From assembly GCF_000172795.2 (NCBI RefSeq), contig NZ_CP020947.1, positions 2,731,001-2,795,000 of the forward strand: DNA of 64,000 nt. Direction: 5' to 3'. Origin of the DNA: Rhizobium sp. CIAT894 (GTDB lineage: Bacteria; Pseudomonadota; Alphaproteobacteria; Rhizobiales; Rhizobiaceae). Positions 50,611-59,198 of the stretch are shown one piece after another (within the stretch, counting starts at the first letter, position 1; each line of letters starts with the position of its first letter). Position numbers and translations under genes: made by a program. The notes beneath the pieces were generated by a model. It did not search any database. It was not told the DNA's origin and worked only from the letters and a program-made list of their open reading frames with translations.

Positions 50611-51012
50611 CTACTCGGCAGCTTCCAGAAATTGGCTGTTTCGCGAGGAGGCAGCAAGCGCCTGGACCCTGGCTTCGGCCTTGGCGATCAGTTGATAGAA
50701 TTCGTCCTGCGCTTCGACATCCAGTTGGATGACGGCGTTGACGTCGTCAGGCGTATCGCAAACGCAGGCGACCGCCGAAATGGGACAGATGCCGCCGGGA
50801 TAACGCTTGCCGGTGCCGGTATAGGCTCGACGGCTCCAACGCTCGGAATAGACCGTCTCTTCCCGCTCGAGATGCAGGATCGTTCCCTTGCAAGCGGTCA
50901 CGATAGCCGCCTTGCCGTAGGCGAACCAATGATAGTTCAGCTTCCGGAGAATATATTTGCCAGTGATATCCTCGCCAGCCAGTTCGGCGGGATTTTCTAT
51001 CATTCTGATCAT
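50611..51012 (-). CDS. Conserved hypothetical protein (Rhizobium)
   Basis: 133 residues from the ATG at 51012 (GAGGAAG upstream); the longer frame is not supported. Cytoplasmic. Seen: IENPAELAGEDITGKYILRKL, ATVTACKGTI-type core (AIVTACKGTILHLEREE), a GICPISAVACVCDTP stretch with three Cys, and a helical C-terminus (QDEFYQLIAKAEARVQALAAS). The Cys spacing might bind metal. I recognise no family. Confidence 0.65.
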   Translation of the reverse strand: MIRMIENPAELAGEDITGKYILRKLNYHWFAYGKAAIVTACKGTILHLEREETVYSERWSRRAYTGTGKRYPGGICPISAVACVCDTPDDVNAVIQLDVEAQDEFYQLIAKAEARVQALAASSRNSQFLEAAE

Positions 51013-51394
51013 GACAGCTTCCTCAACGTTTAAGCAATATCCGTCATGTCGTCGCGCGCAGCAAGCCGAAAAACGCAGCTTTTGGAGACACTTAGTCACA
51101 AAGTGTTTCCGATTCTTACACCAATTACTCCCCGAACGGTTCGTCGGCCACACAATTCTTCGTCGAATTTACTGCCACCTGCTACCAATTTCGCCGCTGG
51201 ATGCGGCGGCGACGTCAGCATTCCCTATGGCTTTTGCGCCATCAAAATGAGATTTATCTCAGCTTTAAGTCGAATAACGCAACCGTAGCAGCGCTTCACG
51301 TGCCAGCTCGTCTACCCCTTCCAAACGGTCGGTCATCACCCCATCGCGTGGCGATGCGCCTGGCAGCGGCGTGCGTGCCGCCTCGGCTTCCAGG
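51013..51394. other. Gene-free gap
   Basis: The 382 bp between the hypothetical protein start and the BTLCP stop hold no ORF, hairpin terminator, or known repeat that I can support. An AT-rich part (51051-51260) is the likely promoter region of the minus-strand gene at 51012. Confidence 0.4.
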
Positions 51395-51970
51395 TCAGGA
51401 GAACTCTCCCGCGCGAGGACCGGCAAGCGTCACGCGCCAACCCGTTCGCGATTGGAAATCCTGGGTGGCCAGAAACGTATAGCCCGTGGCGCGCCATGGC
51501 TTCACCGCGCCGGTCAGATTGTCGAGCACATAATCGCCGGCGTCCGTCCGGGCGACGAGAACCACATGGTTTTGATCATGCGGTCCGATGACAACGGAAA
51601 GCGCCAACCTGTTCGATGGATAACCAGCCTCGATCAGGTCCTTCATCTTCTGGAGAGCGTAGTCCTCGCAGTCGCCTCGGCCGGCAACCGGCAGAGACCA
51701 GACGTCCCCGTTTCCGGAAGACGAGCGATCTTCCGCCGAAATGATACGTCCGTTTACGGCACGATTGACCTTTTGAAGAAGTGCAATGGCCGTCTGTTCG
51801 TCCAACTGTTGTGCCGCCATCCGGCCGCACAGCCACTTGTACTTGGCGCAGGCCCCGGCAAATCCCACCGGTGCGCCGATGCTTCGCGTCACAGGCAGCG
51901 ACGATCCGGCAACTGCCTGAAAATGCGGAATAATTACCAAAAGGGCAGCAAGAAAAAGGAGACGCTTCAT
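51395..51970 (-). CDS. BTLCP-type transglutaminase-like cysteine proteinase
   Basis: 191 residues from the ATG at 51970. Signal peptide ends FQAVAG. Catalytic triad of the bacterial transglutaminase-like cysteine proteinases: Cys in AGRGDCEDYALQK, His in GPHDQNHVVLVA and Asp in DYVLDNLTG. An N-terminal ACAKYKWLCGRM holds two Cys. In other proteobacteria relatives (LapG) cleave periplasmic domains of adhesins; here no such substrate is adjacent except the repetitive secreted protein divergent at 52162. Confidence 0.88.
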   Translation of the reverse strand: MKRLLFLAALLVIIPHFQAVAGSSLPVTRSIGAPVGFAGACAKYKWLCGRMAAQQLDEQTAIALLQKVNRAVNGRIISAEDRSSSGNGDVWSLPVAGRGDCEDYALQKMKDLIEAGYPSNRLALSVVIGPHDQNHVVLVARTDAGDYVLDNLTGAVKPWRATGYTFLATQDFQSRTGWRVTLAGPRAGEFS

Positions 51971-52161
51971 GGCCGATTCGCTCTGTTCGTAGCGGAAGGA
52001 TAACACAGTCAGTATAAAAATTTATTAAAATTTTATACTTGCGAATTTAACTGTATTGGATGATTGAAACAGATTAACCATTCTTTATTCTTCGCATTAA
52101 TTCATTGTTAGTATAAATGATCTCCCCATTAACGCTCGGTTAACCTTGGGAGACGATTGAA

Positions 52162-53484
52162 ATGATCAGCAGAGCAGCGAAATTCAGCGTCGCTGTTGCT
52201 TCCCTTCTGGCAAGCAGCAGTCTGGCAACGGCCGCCCCGGCAGTCGTCAATTGCAACACCGCAGTTCGCGGCACACTCGAATACAGGCTGTGCATGCCGA
52301 CCAGAGCAATTCAGGCCGATAACAAATTCAGTCCCAACGATAGCGATCACGGCAGCCAAAATGTTGGCGGCGGCAAGAAGACTTCCAACACCGGCTCAGT
52401 CGCCAGCAATGGGAATGATGGAGATAACGGTGATGGCAATACCGATAGCGGCGGCAATGGCGACGGTGTTGATCAAGGCGACGACACCGGTGGAAACGAT
52501 CAAGACCCCGGCGGGGATGGCCACCACGGAAAAGACCACCACCACCACAGCAAGGATGGCAAAGGCGACCACGGAAAAGACGATCACCACGGCAAGGACC
52601 GCGATGATCATGGCGGCGGCAAGGGCGACAAAGACCGCGACCACGGCAAGGATGGCAAGGGCCACCACGGAAAAGACGATCACCACGGCAAAGACCGCGA
52701 TGATCATGGCGGCGACAAGGGCGAAAAAGACCGCGACCACAGCAAGGATGGCAAGGACAAGGGTGACAAAGACGGCCCCGGCAAGAACGACAACGGCGGT
52801 TCCGGCAAGGACGACAACGGCAGCTCCGGCAAGGGCGACAACGGCGGCTCTGGCAAGGGCGACAATGGTGGCTCCGGCAAGGGCGACAACGGCGGCTCTG
52901 GCAAGGGCGACAATGGTGGCTCCGGCAAGAGCGACAACGGCGGCTCTGGCAAGGGCGACAATGGCGGCTCTGGCAAGGGCGACAATGGCGGCTCCGGCAA
53001 GAGCAACAATGGTGGCTCCGGCAAGAGCGACAATGGTGGTTCCGGCAAGAACGACAATGGCGGCTCCGGCAAGAGCGACAATGGCGGCTCCGGCAAGGGC
53101 GACAACGGCGGTTCCGGCAAGGGCGACAATGGCGGTTCCGGCAAGAGCGACAATGGCGGTTCCGGCAAGGGCGACAATGGCGGCTCCGGCAAGAGCGACA
53201 ATGGCGGTTCCGGCAAGAGCGACAACGGCGGCTCCGGCAAGAGCGACAACGGCGGCTCCAGCAAGAGCGACAACGGCGGCTCCGGCAAGAGCGACAATGG
53301 CGGCTCCGGCAAGGGCGACAATGGCGGTTCCGGCAAGAGCGACAATGGCGGTTCCGGCAAGAGCGACAATGGCGGCTCCGGCAAGAGCGACAATGGCGGC
53401 TCCGGCAAGAGCGACAATGGCGGCTCCGGCAAGAGCGATAACGGCGGCTCCGGAAAGGGCGGTACTGAATCCAAGACGGATTGA
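52162..53484 (+). CDS. Secreted Gly/Asp/Lys/Ser-rich repeat protein
   Basis: 440 residues, GGGAGACG upstream. Signal peptide 1-24 (SSLATA-A). A short Cys-containing segment follows (VNCNTAV, YRLCMP), then an acidic/His-rich block about 110-200 (HHGKDRDDHGG, KGEKDRDHSKDG) able to bind metal, then about 28 copies of an eight-residue unit (residues ~206-433), consensus GGSGKSDN with S/G/N/D variation at position 6. Codons drift between copies (GGC/GGT, AAC/AAT). Low complexity; antisense ORFs over it are artefacts. Possibly an extracellular matrix or calcium/zinc-binding protein; RTX nonapeptide spacing is not met. Confidence 0.8.
   Translation: MISRAAKFSVAVASLLASSSLATAAPAVVNCNTAVRGTLEYRLCMPTRAIQADNKFSPNDSDHGSQNVGGGKKTSNTGSVASNGNDGDNGDGNTDSGGNGDGVDQGDDTGGNDQDPGGDGHHGKDHHHHSKDGKGDHGKDDHHGKDRDDHGGGKGDKDRDHGKDGKGHHGKDDHHGKDRDDHGGDKGEKDRDHSKDGKDKGDKDGPGKNDNGGSGKDDNGSSGKGDNGGSGKGDNGGSGKGDNGGSGKGDNGGSGKSDNGGSGKGDNGGSGKGDNGGSGKSNNGGSGKSDNGGSGKNDNGGSGKSDNGGSGKGDNGGSGKGDNGGSGKSDNGGSGKGDNGGSGKSDNGGSGKSDNGGSGKSDNGGSSKSDNGGSGKSDNGGSGKGDNGGSGKSDNGGSGKSDNGGSGKSDNGGSGKSDNGGSGKSDNGGSGKGGTESKTD
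52776..53460 (+). repeat. 24-bp tandem repeats encoding GGSGKSDN
   Basis: About 28 imperfect units of 24 bp in frame with the 52162 gene, all coding for G-G-S-G-K-x-D-N. Unit spacing is exact, so copy-number change by slippage would keep the frame. Confidence 0.9.
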
Positions 53485-53504
53485 GCTTATCCGCGCAGAA
53501 ACGC

Positions 53505-53539
53505 AAAAGGTGAGGCCGCTCTCGCGGCCTCACCTTTTT
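53505..53539 (+). terminator. Strong intrinsic terminator
   Basis: AGGTGAGGCCG pairs with CGGCCTCACCT over a CTCTCG loop and TTTTTG follows, 20 bp after the repeat-protein stop. Confidence 0.9.
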
Positions 53540-53629
53540 GAGTCATCGCCTTGTGTATTGATCGACAGCAAGTAAGGCGAGGAAACCAACGCGTGGATCG
53601 TCACCTTCGCCGCCGGAGTGTGTTGCCGC

Positions 53630-54028
53630 CTACGCCGCGCAGGCCTCGCACAATCCGCGAATCTCGATTGTCGTCTTCTCGGGTTTGAATTTTTGCCCCC
53701 GCACCCAGGCCATCAGGCGGTGGTCGACCTCGTGGTCGTGGAACTCCATTACCTGGCCGCAGCTTTCGCAGATGGCGAAGGCGACGATGCCGTGGCTGTG
53801 GCAGTCGTCGCCCGGGTGGGCGCAGGCGACGAAGGAATTGATGCTTTCGAGCCGGTGCACGACGCCGTATTCGAGCAGCTTTTCCAATGCCCGGTAGACC
53901 TGCAGCGGTGCGCGAAAACCATGGTCGCGCAGCTTGTCGAGGATGGTGTAGGCGCTGAGCGGGCCTTCGGCCTTTTCGAGCACGTCGAAAACAAGCGACT
54001 GGTTCTTGGTGAGTTGCGGTGTCGTCAT
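53630..54028 (-). CDS. zur: Zinc uptake regulator Zur (Fur family)
   Basis: 132 residues. Winged helix 1-75 (VFDVLEKAEGPLSAYTILDKLRDHG, QVYRALEKLLEYGVV), zinc sites in AICESCGQVMEFHDHEVDH (CxxC and HxH) and the C-terminal CEAC pair. The short size, the double Cys pairs and the location with znuABC mark it as Zur rather than Fur or Mur. It overlaps znuB by 4 bp and so is the last gene of znuC-znuB-zur. Zinc-loaded Zur should repress this operon and the 55900 and 56997 genes. Confidence 0.93.
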   Translation of the reverse strand: MTTPQLTKNQSLVFDVLEKAEGPLSAYTILDKLRDHGFRAPLQVYRALEKLLEYGVVHRLESINSFVACAHPGDDCHSHGIVAFAICESCGQVMEFHDHEVDHRLMAWVRGQKFKPEKTTIEIRGLCEACAA

Positions 54029-54837
54029 GAGCCTTGTCCTTGCGTAACCGCGCGGTGGCGCCTGGGAAGCAGGCCGAGAATGAAGAGGACGAGCGCCGCG
54101 ACCACGATCGAGGGACCGGACGGCGTATCGTAGGTGAGCGAGCCGAACAGCCCGCCGACGACGGCCACCGCCCCGATCAGCGAGGCAAGCACCGCCATGA
54201 TCTCCGGCGTGACCGAGAAGCGGCGCGCCGCCGCCGCCGGAATGATCAACAGCGAGGTGATCAACATGATGCCGACGATCTTCATGGCGATCGCGATGAC
54301 GACGGCCATCAGGAGCATGAAGAAGAACCGCGCGCGCTCCGGCTTCAGCCCTTCCGCCTCGGCAAGCTCGGCATTGACGGTTGCCGCAAGCAGCGGCGTC
54401 CAGAGCCAGGCGAGCGCGGCCAGCACGAACAGTCCGCCGCCCCAGATCAACGCGATATCTCTCGTGGAAACGGCAAGGATATCGCCGAACAGGAAGGCGA
54501 TGAGATCGATCCTGACCCAGCTCATGAAGGCGACCATGACGAGACCGATCGCCAGCGTCGCATGCGAGAGAATGCCGAGCAGCGCATCGGCCGACAGCGC
54601 CTGGCGCTTCTGCAGGAAGAGCAGCAGGACCGAGACCAGGGCCGCGACCGCGAAGACGGCCAGCGTCAGGTTGAGTTCGAAGAGCAGCGACAGCGCGACG
54701 CCAAGCAGCGCCGAATGGGCGATCGTATCGCCGAAATAGGCCATGCGCCGCCAGATGATGAAACAGCCGAGCGGCCCGGTCGTCAGCGCCAGCCCGACGC
54801 CGGCGAGGATGGCCCGCACGAAGAAATCGTCAAGCAT
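54025..54837 (-). CDS. znuB: High-affinity zinc ABC permease ZnuB
   Basis: 270 residues from the ATG at 54837, within the znuC end (8-bp overlap); the frame runs further upstream over the His-codon tail of znuC but homology starts MLDDFFVRAILAG. ABC-3 family permease with about eight helices: GCFIIWRRMAYFGDTIAHSALLGVAL, then SADALLGILSHATLAIGLV and MKIVGIMLITSLLIIPAAAAR, the family coupling region. Brings zinc across the inner membrane with ZnuC energy. ATGA overlap with zur. Confidence 0.93.
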   Translation of the reverse strand: MLDDFFVRAILAGVGLALTTGPLGCFIIWRRMAYFGDTIAHSALLGVALSLLFELNLTLAVFAVAALVSVLLLFLQKRQALSADALLGILSHATLAIGLVMVAFMSWVRIDLIAFLFGDILAVSTRDIALIWGGGLFVLAALAWLWTPLLAATVNAELAEAEGLKPERARFFFMLLMAVVIAIAMKIVGIMLITSLLIIPAAAARRFSVTPEIMAVLASLIGAVAVVGGLFGSLTYDTPSGPSIVVAALVLFILGLLPRRHRAVTQGQGS

Positions 54838-55798
54838 GGCGGCCCTCCCCGCTGCGGGAATGGGCGTGTTCATGCGCATGATCATGCGTGTGCTGATGAT
54901 CATGTCCGTGCTCGTGCGAGGCATGAGCGTGCTCATGCGGGCCATGAGTGTGCTCATGCGGGCCATGAGTGTGCTCATGGCTATCGCCATGAGGGTGATG
55001 CCCGTCTTCAGGGAAACAATGATCCGTCACCGTGCCGTCGGCATGGCGCACGCGCCCGTCCGGCAGATGGGTATGATCGTGATGATGGCTGTAGACGGCG
55101 AGCGTCTGCGCCGCCCGGCTGCCGAACAGGCGCACATATTCCGGGCTGCGGCTGACCGCTTCCGGCGTGCCGCGGCAGCAGACATGGCCGTTCAGGCAGA
55201 TCACCGTGTCGGTTTCTGCCATGACGACATGGAGATCGTGCGAGATCAGCAGGATGCCGCAGCCGCTCAAATTGCGGATCGATTTGATGAGGTCGTAAAG
55301 CGCGATCTCGCCGGAGAAATCCACACCCTGCACCGGCTCGTCGAGCACCAGCAGATCGGGCTTGCGGGCAATCGCCCGGGCCATCAGCGCCCGCTGGAAT
55401 TCGCCGCCGGAGAGATGCTGCACCTCGGCATCGAGCATATGAGCGATGCCGGCGGCTTCGAGCGCCGCATGCATGTCGCGCTCCGGCAGCGGCCCGGTCA
55501 GCGTCATCAGCCGGCGCACGGTCAGCGGCAGCGTCCAGTCGATCGAAAGCTTCTGCGGGACATAGCCGACCTTGAGGCCGGCCTTGCGCTCCACCCTGCC
55601 CTCATTGGGTTTCAGCACGCCAATCGCCGCCTTCGCGCTCGTAGACTTGCCGGACCCGTTCGGCCCGATCAGCGTGACGATCTCGCCGCGCGAGACGGAA
55701 AAATCGACGCCGCGCACCAGCCAGCGGCCGTTCCGGAGGACACCGACATTTTCGAGCGAAACCAGCTGTTCGCCCTTCTTGTTTGCGGGAGAGAGCAT
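54830..55798 (-). CDS. znuC: Zinc ABC transporter ATPase ZnuC with His-rich tail
   Basis: 322 residues from the ATG at 55798 (an in-frame TTG precedes it). Walker A GPNGSGKST, Q-loop VPQKLSIDWTLPLT, signature LSGGEFQRALMARA, Walker B LLVLDEP, switch His in LISHDLH. The C-terminal ~85 residues are extremely His-rich with repeated HEHTHGP and HEHAH units, a probable cytosolic zinc buffer or sensor. Standard ZnuC is about 250 residues, so the tail is an addition typical of some rhizobia. Divergent from znuA. Confidence 0.93.
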   Translation of the reverse strand: MLSPANKKGEQLVSLENVGVLRNGRWLVRGVDFSVSRGEIVTLIGPNGSGKSTSAKAAIGVLKPNEGRVERKAGLKVGYVPQKLSIDWTLPLTVRRLMTLTGPLPERDMHAALEAAGIAHMLDAEVQHLSGGEFQRALMARAIARKPDLLVLDEPVQGVDFSGEIALYDLIKSIRNLSGCGILLISHDLHVVMAETDTVICLNGHVCCRGTPEAVSRSPEYVRLFGSRAAQTLAVYSHHHDHTHLPDGRVRHADGTVTDHCFPEDGHHPHGDSHEHTHGPHEHTHGPHEHAHASHEHGHDHQHTHDHAHEHAHSRSGEGRHA

Positions 55799-55838
55799 CA
55801 AATTTTCCGAAAGCGCTGTTGCGTCCTGCTATTGCACA

Positions 55839-55875
55839 CGTTATAGCATAACGCAATTGATGTAATAACATAACG
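55839..55875. promoter_or_regulatory. Two Zur-box candidates, znuC/znuA divergent region
   Basis: Box A: CGTTAT-AGC-ATAACG at 55839-55853, perfect arms. Box B: TGTAATAACATAACG at 55861-55875, near-identical. Both fit the alphaproteobacterial Zur pattern (GTTATnnnATAAC), placed between divergent znuC and znuA. Confidence 0.75.
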
Positions 55876-55899
55876 TTTGCAATTCAAGCGGAGCCTATG

Positions 55900-56898
55900 A
55901 TGAAACGCGCGCTCGGGCCTGCCCTGAACACCTTGGCCCTTCGAATTCCGGCCGTCCTCGCCATCCCGGCCCTTGCAGTCCCCGTCCTCCTCTTTGCCGG
56001 CACCATGCGGGCGGCAGACGCGCCCGTCGTCGTCACCTCGATCAAGCCGATCCATTCGCTGGTCTCGGCGATCATGCAGGGCGTCGGCGAACCGGAGCTG
56101 ATCGTCGATGGCGCCGCCTCCCCGCACACCTACAATATGAAGCCTTCAAACGCGCGGGCGCTGCAGGAGGCCAAAGTCGTCTTCTGGGTCGGCCCCGGCC
56201 TCGAAGTCTTTCTCCAGAAGCCGCTTGAGGCGCTGGGCTCGGATGCCAGCATCGTCGAGCTCGACAACGCGCCGGGCCTCGTCAAGCTTCCCTTCCGTGA
56301 AGGCGGCGCATTCGAGCCGCATGACGATGGCGACGAGGCCGAAGCCGCACATGATACCGATCACGACCACGAGCACGGCGGCTTCGACACGCATCTCTGG
56401 CTCGACCCGATGAATGCGAAAGCCATGGCCGCCATGATCACCACAACGCTGGTCGCCGCTGACCCCGCCAATGCGCTGACCTATCAGGGCAATGCCAAAG
56501 CTCTGGATGACAGGCTGGATGCGCTGGATAAGGAGATCGCCGCCGCCGTCGCCCCGGTCAAGGACAAGCCCTTCATCGTCTTCCACGACGCCTACCAGTA
56601 TTTCGAGCATCGCTACGCCATCCGCGTCGCCGGCTCGATCACCGTCAGCCCGGAAACCATTCCCGGCGCCGAGCGCGTTTCGCAAATCCACCGCAAGGTC
56701 GGCGAACTCGGCGCCACCTGCGTCTTTGCCGAGCCGCAATTCGAGCCGCGCCTGATCGATGTCGTCATCGAGGGCACCCGCGCGAAGTCCGGCGTTCTCG
56801 ATCCGGAAGCCGCGACGCTGAAGGCCGGTCCTGATCTCTACTTCACCCTCATGCGCGGCATCGCCGACAGCATGAAGAATTGCCTCTCCAGCGCGTGA
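55900..56898 (+). CDS. znuA: Zinc-binding periplasmic protein ZnuA
   Basis: 332 residues from the second ATG (55900), six bases after GGAG; an ATG at 55897 is too close. Signal peptide ends MRAADA. Cluster 9 metal-binding protein: VVVTSIKPIHSLVSAIMQGVG (His ligand), ASPHTYNMKPS (second His), a His/Asp-rich mobile loop (HDTDHDHEHGG), DTHLWLDPMNA with the third His, FHDAYQYFEHRY and VFAEPQFEPRL. The acidic His loop is normal for ZnuA. Divergent from znuCB-zur under two Zur boxes. Confidence 0.95.
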   Translation: MKRALGPALNTLALRIPAVLAIPALAVPVLLFAGTMRAADAPVVVTSIKPIHSLVSAIMQGVGEPELIVDGAASPHTYNMKPSNARALQEAKVVFWVGPGLEVFLQKPLEALGSDASIVELDNAPGLVKLPFREGGAFEPHDDGDEAEAAHDTDHDHEHGGFDTHLWLDPMNAKAMAAMITTTLVAADPANALTYQGNAKALDDRLDALDKEIAAAVAPVKDKPFIVFHDAYQYFEHRYAIRVAGSITVSPETIPGAERVSQIHRKVGELGATCVFAEPQFEPRLIDVVIEGTRAKSGVLDPEAATLKAGPDLYFTLMRGIADSMKNCLSSA

Positions 56899-56923
56899 AG
56901 CTCCCAACAGCCGAGGTGGAAAG

Positions 56924-56949
56924 AGGCGGATGGTCCCGGTCCGCCTTTT
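56924..56949 (+). terminator. Terminator after znuA
   Basis: AGGCGGA and TCCGCCT pair over 9 bases, followed by TTTC. It lies 25 bp beyond the znuA stop and upstream of the next Zur box. Confidence 0.7.
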
Positions 56950-56962
56950 CGGCCTAATAAAT

Positions 56963-56980
56963 GTAATTATATAACATTAC
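56963..56980. promoter_or_regulatory. Zur-box candidate before COG0523 gene
   Basis: GTAATTATATAACATTAC, a near-perfect 18-bp palindrome (compare the complement GTAATGTTATATAATTAC), 16 bp before the ATG. Same Zur type as the znu boxes. Confidence 0.75.
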
Positions 56981-56996
56981 TGTCAATGAGGTTCCC

Positions 56997-58202
56997 ATGG
57001 ACAACAGACTCCCGGTCACGGTGCTTTCAGGCTTTCTCGGCGCCGGCAAGACGACCCTGCTCAACCATGTGCTCGCCAATCGCGAGGGTTTGCGCGTCGC
57101 CGTCATCGTCAACGACATGAGCGAGGTGAATATCGACGCCAGCCTGGTGCGCGACGGCGGCGCCAATCTCTCGCGCACCGAGGAGCAGCTGGTCGAGATG
57201 ACCAATGGCTGCATCTGCTGCACGCTGCGCGACGACCTTCTGAAGGAGGTGCGCGGTCTCGCCGAACAGGGCCGCTTCGATTACCTGCTGATCGAATCGA
57301 CTGGCATCGCCGAGCCCCTGCCCGTCGCCACCACCTTCGAATTCCGCGACGAGAACGGCCAGAGCCTTTCCGACGTCGCAAGGCTCGATACGATGGTGAC
57401 CGTCGTCGACGCCGCCAATCTGCTTGCCGATTACGCCTCGGCCGATTTTCTTGCCGACCGCGGCGAGACGGCGGGCGACGGCGACAACAGAACCATCGTC
57501 GACCTGCTGGTCGAGCAGATCGAATTTTCAGATGTCGTGGTGCTGAACAAGATCGGCACGGCAAGCGAGGGTGAGCGCGACGCCGCGCGCAAGATCATCA
57601 TCGGCCTCAACCCGGATGCCAGGCTGATCGAGGCGGATTTCGGCAAGGTGGCGCTCAAAGAGGTGCTCGGCACCGGCCGTTTCGACCTCGACAGGGCCGA
57701 GACCCATCCGCTCTGGTACAAGGAGCTGCATGGCTTCCGCGACCATCTGCCGGAGACCGAGGAATACGGCATCCGCTCCTTCGTTTACCGCGAGAAGCGC
57801 CCCTTCCATCCTGCCAGGCTTCAGGCCTTTCTCGACAGAAGCTGGCCGGGCGTGGTGCGCGCCAAAGGCTTCTTCTGGCTGGCGACCCGCCCGCACCATG
57901 TCGGCGAGATCAGCCAGGCCGGTGCGATCGTCCGTACCGGCAGGATGGGCCTGTGGTGGGCGGCCGTGCCGCGCGAACAATGGCCGGACGAACCCGGCTT
58001 CCTCCGCGCCCTCGGCCCCTATCTCGACCCCGTCTGGGGCGACCGCCGCCAGGAAATCGTCTTCATCGGTGCCGACCCGATGGACGAGATCTGGATCAGG
58101 AGGGAACTCGACGCCTGTCTGGTAGAAAGCGACACCTTCACGCCGGAGCGCTGGCGCAATTTGCCCGATCCCTTCGCCAGCTGGAGCCGCCAGGCGGCAT
58201 GA
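56997..58202 (+). CDS. COG0523 zinc-metallochaperone GTPase (ZigA/CobW-like)
   Basis: 401 residues. G1 loop [14 protein letters not shown] (about residues 9-22), CxCC metal motif in [13 protein letters not shown], switch and G3 [11 protein letters not shown]4 VVLNKIG. The C-terminal CobW_C domain has FSR-type [16 protein letters not shown], then [17 protein letters not shown] with a metal-binding HH pair. A Zur box directly upstream assigns it to the zinc-starvation response, where such GTPases deliver scarce zinc. Its stop overlaps the next small gene by 4 bp. Confidence 0.92.
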   Translation: MDNRLPVTVLSGFLGAGKTTLLNHVLANREGLRVAVIVNDMSEVNIDASLVRDGGANLSRTEEQLVEMTNGCICCTLRDDLLKEVRGLAEQGRFDYLLIESTGIAEPLPVATTFEFRDENGQSLSDVARLDTMVTVVDAANLLADYASADFLADRGETAGDGDNRTIVDLLVEQIEFSDVVVLNKIGTASEGERDAARKIIIGLNPDARLIEADFGKVALKEVLGTGRFDLDRAETHPLWYKELHGFRDHLPETEEYGIRSFVYREKRPFHPARLQAFLDRSWPGVVRAKGFFWLATRPHHVGEISQAGAIVRTGRMGLWWAAVPREQWPDEPGFLRALGPYLDPVWGDRRQEIVFIGADPMDEIWIRRELDACLVESDTFTPERWRNLPDPFASWSRQAA

Positions 58203-58375
58203 AGGCGACGGCAATCAAACGCTACCGCTGCATCTGCGAGGAATGCGATCCATTGCCGCCGATCGAGGGGCTGCATCCGCTGACGCATGAGGGGGATGTG
58301 AAGGTTGATCGAACACCAAGGGAATTGTTTCGTATTATTGCCAAGCGAGTGAAGGCGGCACGGCGGCAGAATTAG
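58199..58375 (+). CDS. Small Cys-rich protein coupled to COG0523 gene
   Basis: 58 residues, ATGA overlap with the GTPase stop, so translation is coupled. CICEEC (residues 12-17) gives a CxCxxC metal-type motif, followed by [21 protein letters not shown] and a basic helix ([14 protein letters not shown]). Too short for routine calling. Being Zur-controlled by position, it may bind zinc. I know no family name. Confidence 0.6.
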   Translation: MKATAIKRYRCICEECDPLPPIEGLHPLTHEGDVKVDRTPRELFRIIAKRVKAARRQN

Positions 58376-58395
58376 GCGCGGGCCATGCCCAATCT

Positions 58396-58441
58396 CCCTC
58401 ATCCCTGTCCTCCGACTTGATCCGAGGACAGGGATGAGGGT
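58396..58441. repeat. Long hairpin repeat
   Basis: CCCTCATCCCTGTCCTC pairs with the inverted GAGGACAGGGATGAGGG across a 10-base loop. Modules CCCTCATCC and GATGAGGG recall the mosaic elements. Confidence 0.7.
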
Positions 58442-58507
58442 GGGTGGGGAGAGCAACGACGCCCATCGATAGAGTGTCCATTTTCCACTATCCCCTCCCG
58501 AAATCGG

Positions 58508-58530
58508 AAAGGGCGGCCCAAGCCGCCCTT
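58508..58530 (-). terminator. Terminator of RcnB-like gene
   Basis: AAGGGCGGC and GCCGCCCTT stem, 4-base loop, followed by TTCC on the minus strand, 15 bp beyond the gene's stop. Confidence 0.7.
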
Positions 58531-58544
58531 CTCCTATTCACCCA

Positions 58545-58868
58545 TCAATGCCCGACGATGACACTGGAGATGACGCCGCTGGTCACACCGATCAGGAGGA
58601 AGTCTTTGTCGGCGCGGACCCAGCGATAGCCGCGCGGCGGCGGCGTCAGACGGTAGCGGTGGTAGTCGTTGACGTCATGGAACCGGCGACGCTCGCTCGC
58701 GTTGACGCGGTGTCCCTTTTTCCAATGCGGCCGGATGACCGTCTTTTCGACGATCACCTTCTTCTCAACGACCGGCGGACGATGAAGATCATCGGCGCTG
58801 GCCTGGGAAACCACGAAGGGAGAGAGAAGGAAGGAAGCGGAAAGAAGAGCTGCGAAAACCTGTTTCAT
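58545..58868 (-). CDS. RcnB-family periplasmic protein
   Basis: 107 residues. Signal peptide ends VVSQASA. RcnB-type core: HRYRLTPPPRGYRWVRADKDFLLIGVTSGVI (in two parts) after a VEKKVIVEKTVIRPHW linker. RcnB proteins are periplasmic; in E. coli they affect nickel and cobalt efflux, in other bacteria the role is unknown. The gene is alone, minus strand. Likely envelope stress related. Confidence 0.85.
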   Translation of the reverse strand: MKQVFAALLSASFLLSPFVVSQASADDLHRPPVVEKKVIVEKTVIRPHWKKGHRVNASERRRFHDVNDYHRYRLTPPPRGYRWVRADKDFLLIGVTSGVISSVIVGH

Positions 58869-59198
58869 TTTGTGTTCCTCATGTTGGGCACGGGAGAAAA
58901 TTAGGCCCGAAAAGATGAACCGAAACTGAAAGTTAAATTACACTTTCGTAATGAAATCCGAGGCATGTCGGCTCGAATTCATATTTTATATTAAGCTTAT
59001 ACACCCTGACGGATAACCGTTTTGCGTGGCCGGAGACATCAATATTCCCACGCCAGGAGCCGGGCTGCGCGTTCGGCGCATGATCCCGAAGATCGGATTC
59101 GATTTTCGGCCCGATCAGGCGCAGATTCAAAAGCGCCCTCCCCGCGTCCTGTCTGGCCTCGTCGGTCATCGCGCGGGGGAAAACAGATGGAGGAAACC
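58869..59198. other. Gap without supported gene
   Basis: 330 bp between divergent genes RcnB-like and VOC. An AT-rich stretch 58915-59010 probably holds the RcnB-like promoter. A 78-codon minus-strand frame here has no start context and is rejected. Confidence 0.4.

Noticed and set aside
52776..53460. Possible CRISPR array
   Set aside because: The units are contiguous, in-frame coding repeats with no spacers.
52196..53575. Long ORFs on both strands over the repeat gene (up to 459 codons)
   Set aside because: They follow from the 24-bp periodicity; only the 52162 frame has a signal peptide and ribosome site.
54838..54990. Met-rich N-terminal extension of ZnuB
   Set aside because: It is the out-of-frame reading of the His-codon repeats at the end of znuC.
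58933..59169. 78-codon minus-strand frame
   Set aside because: No ribosome site, no recognisable domain, and it lies in the divergent promoter region.
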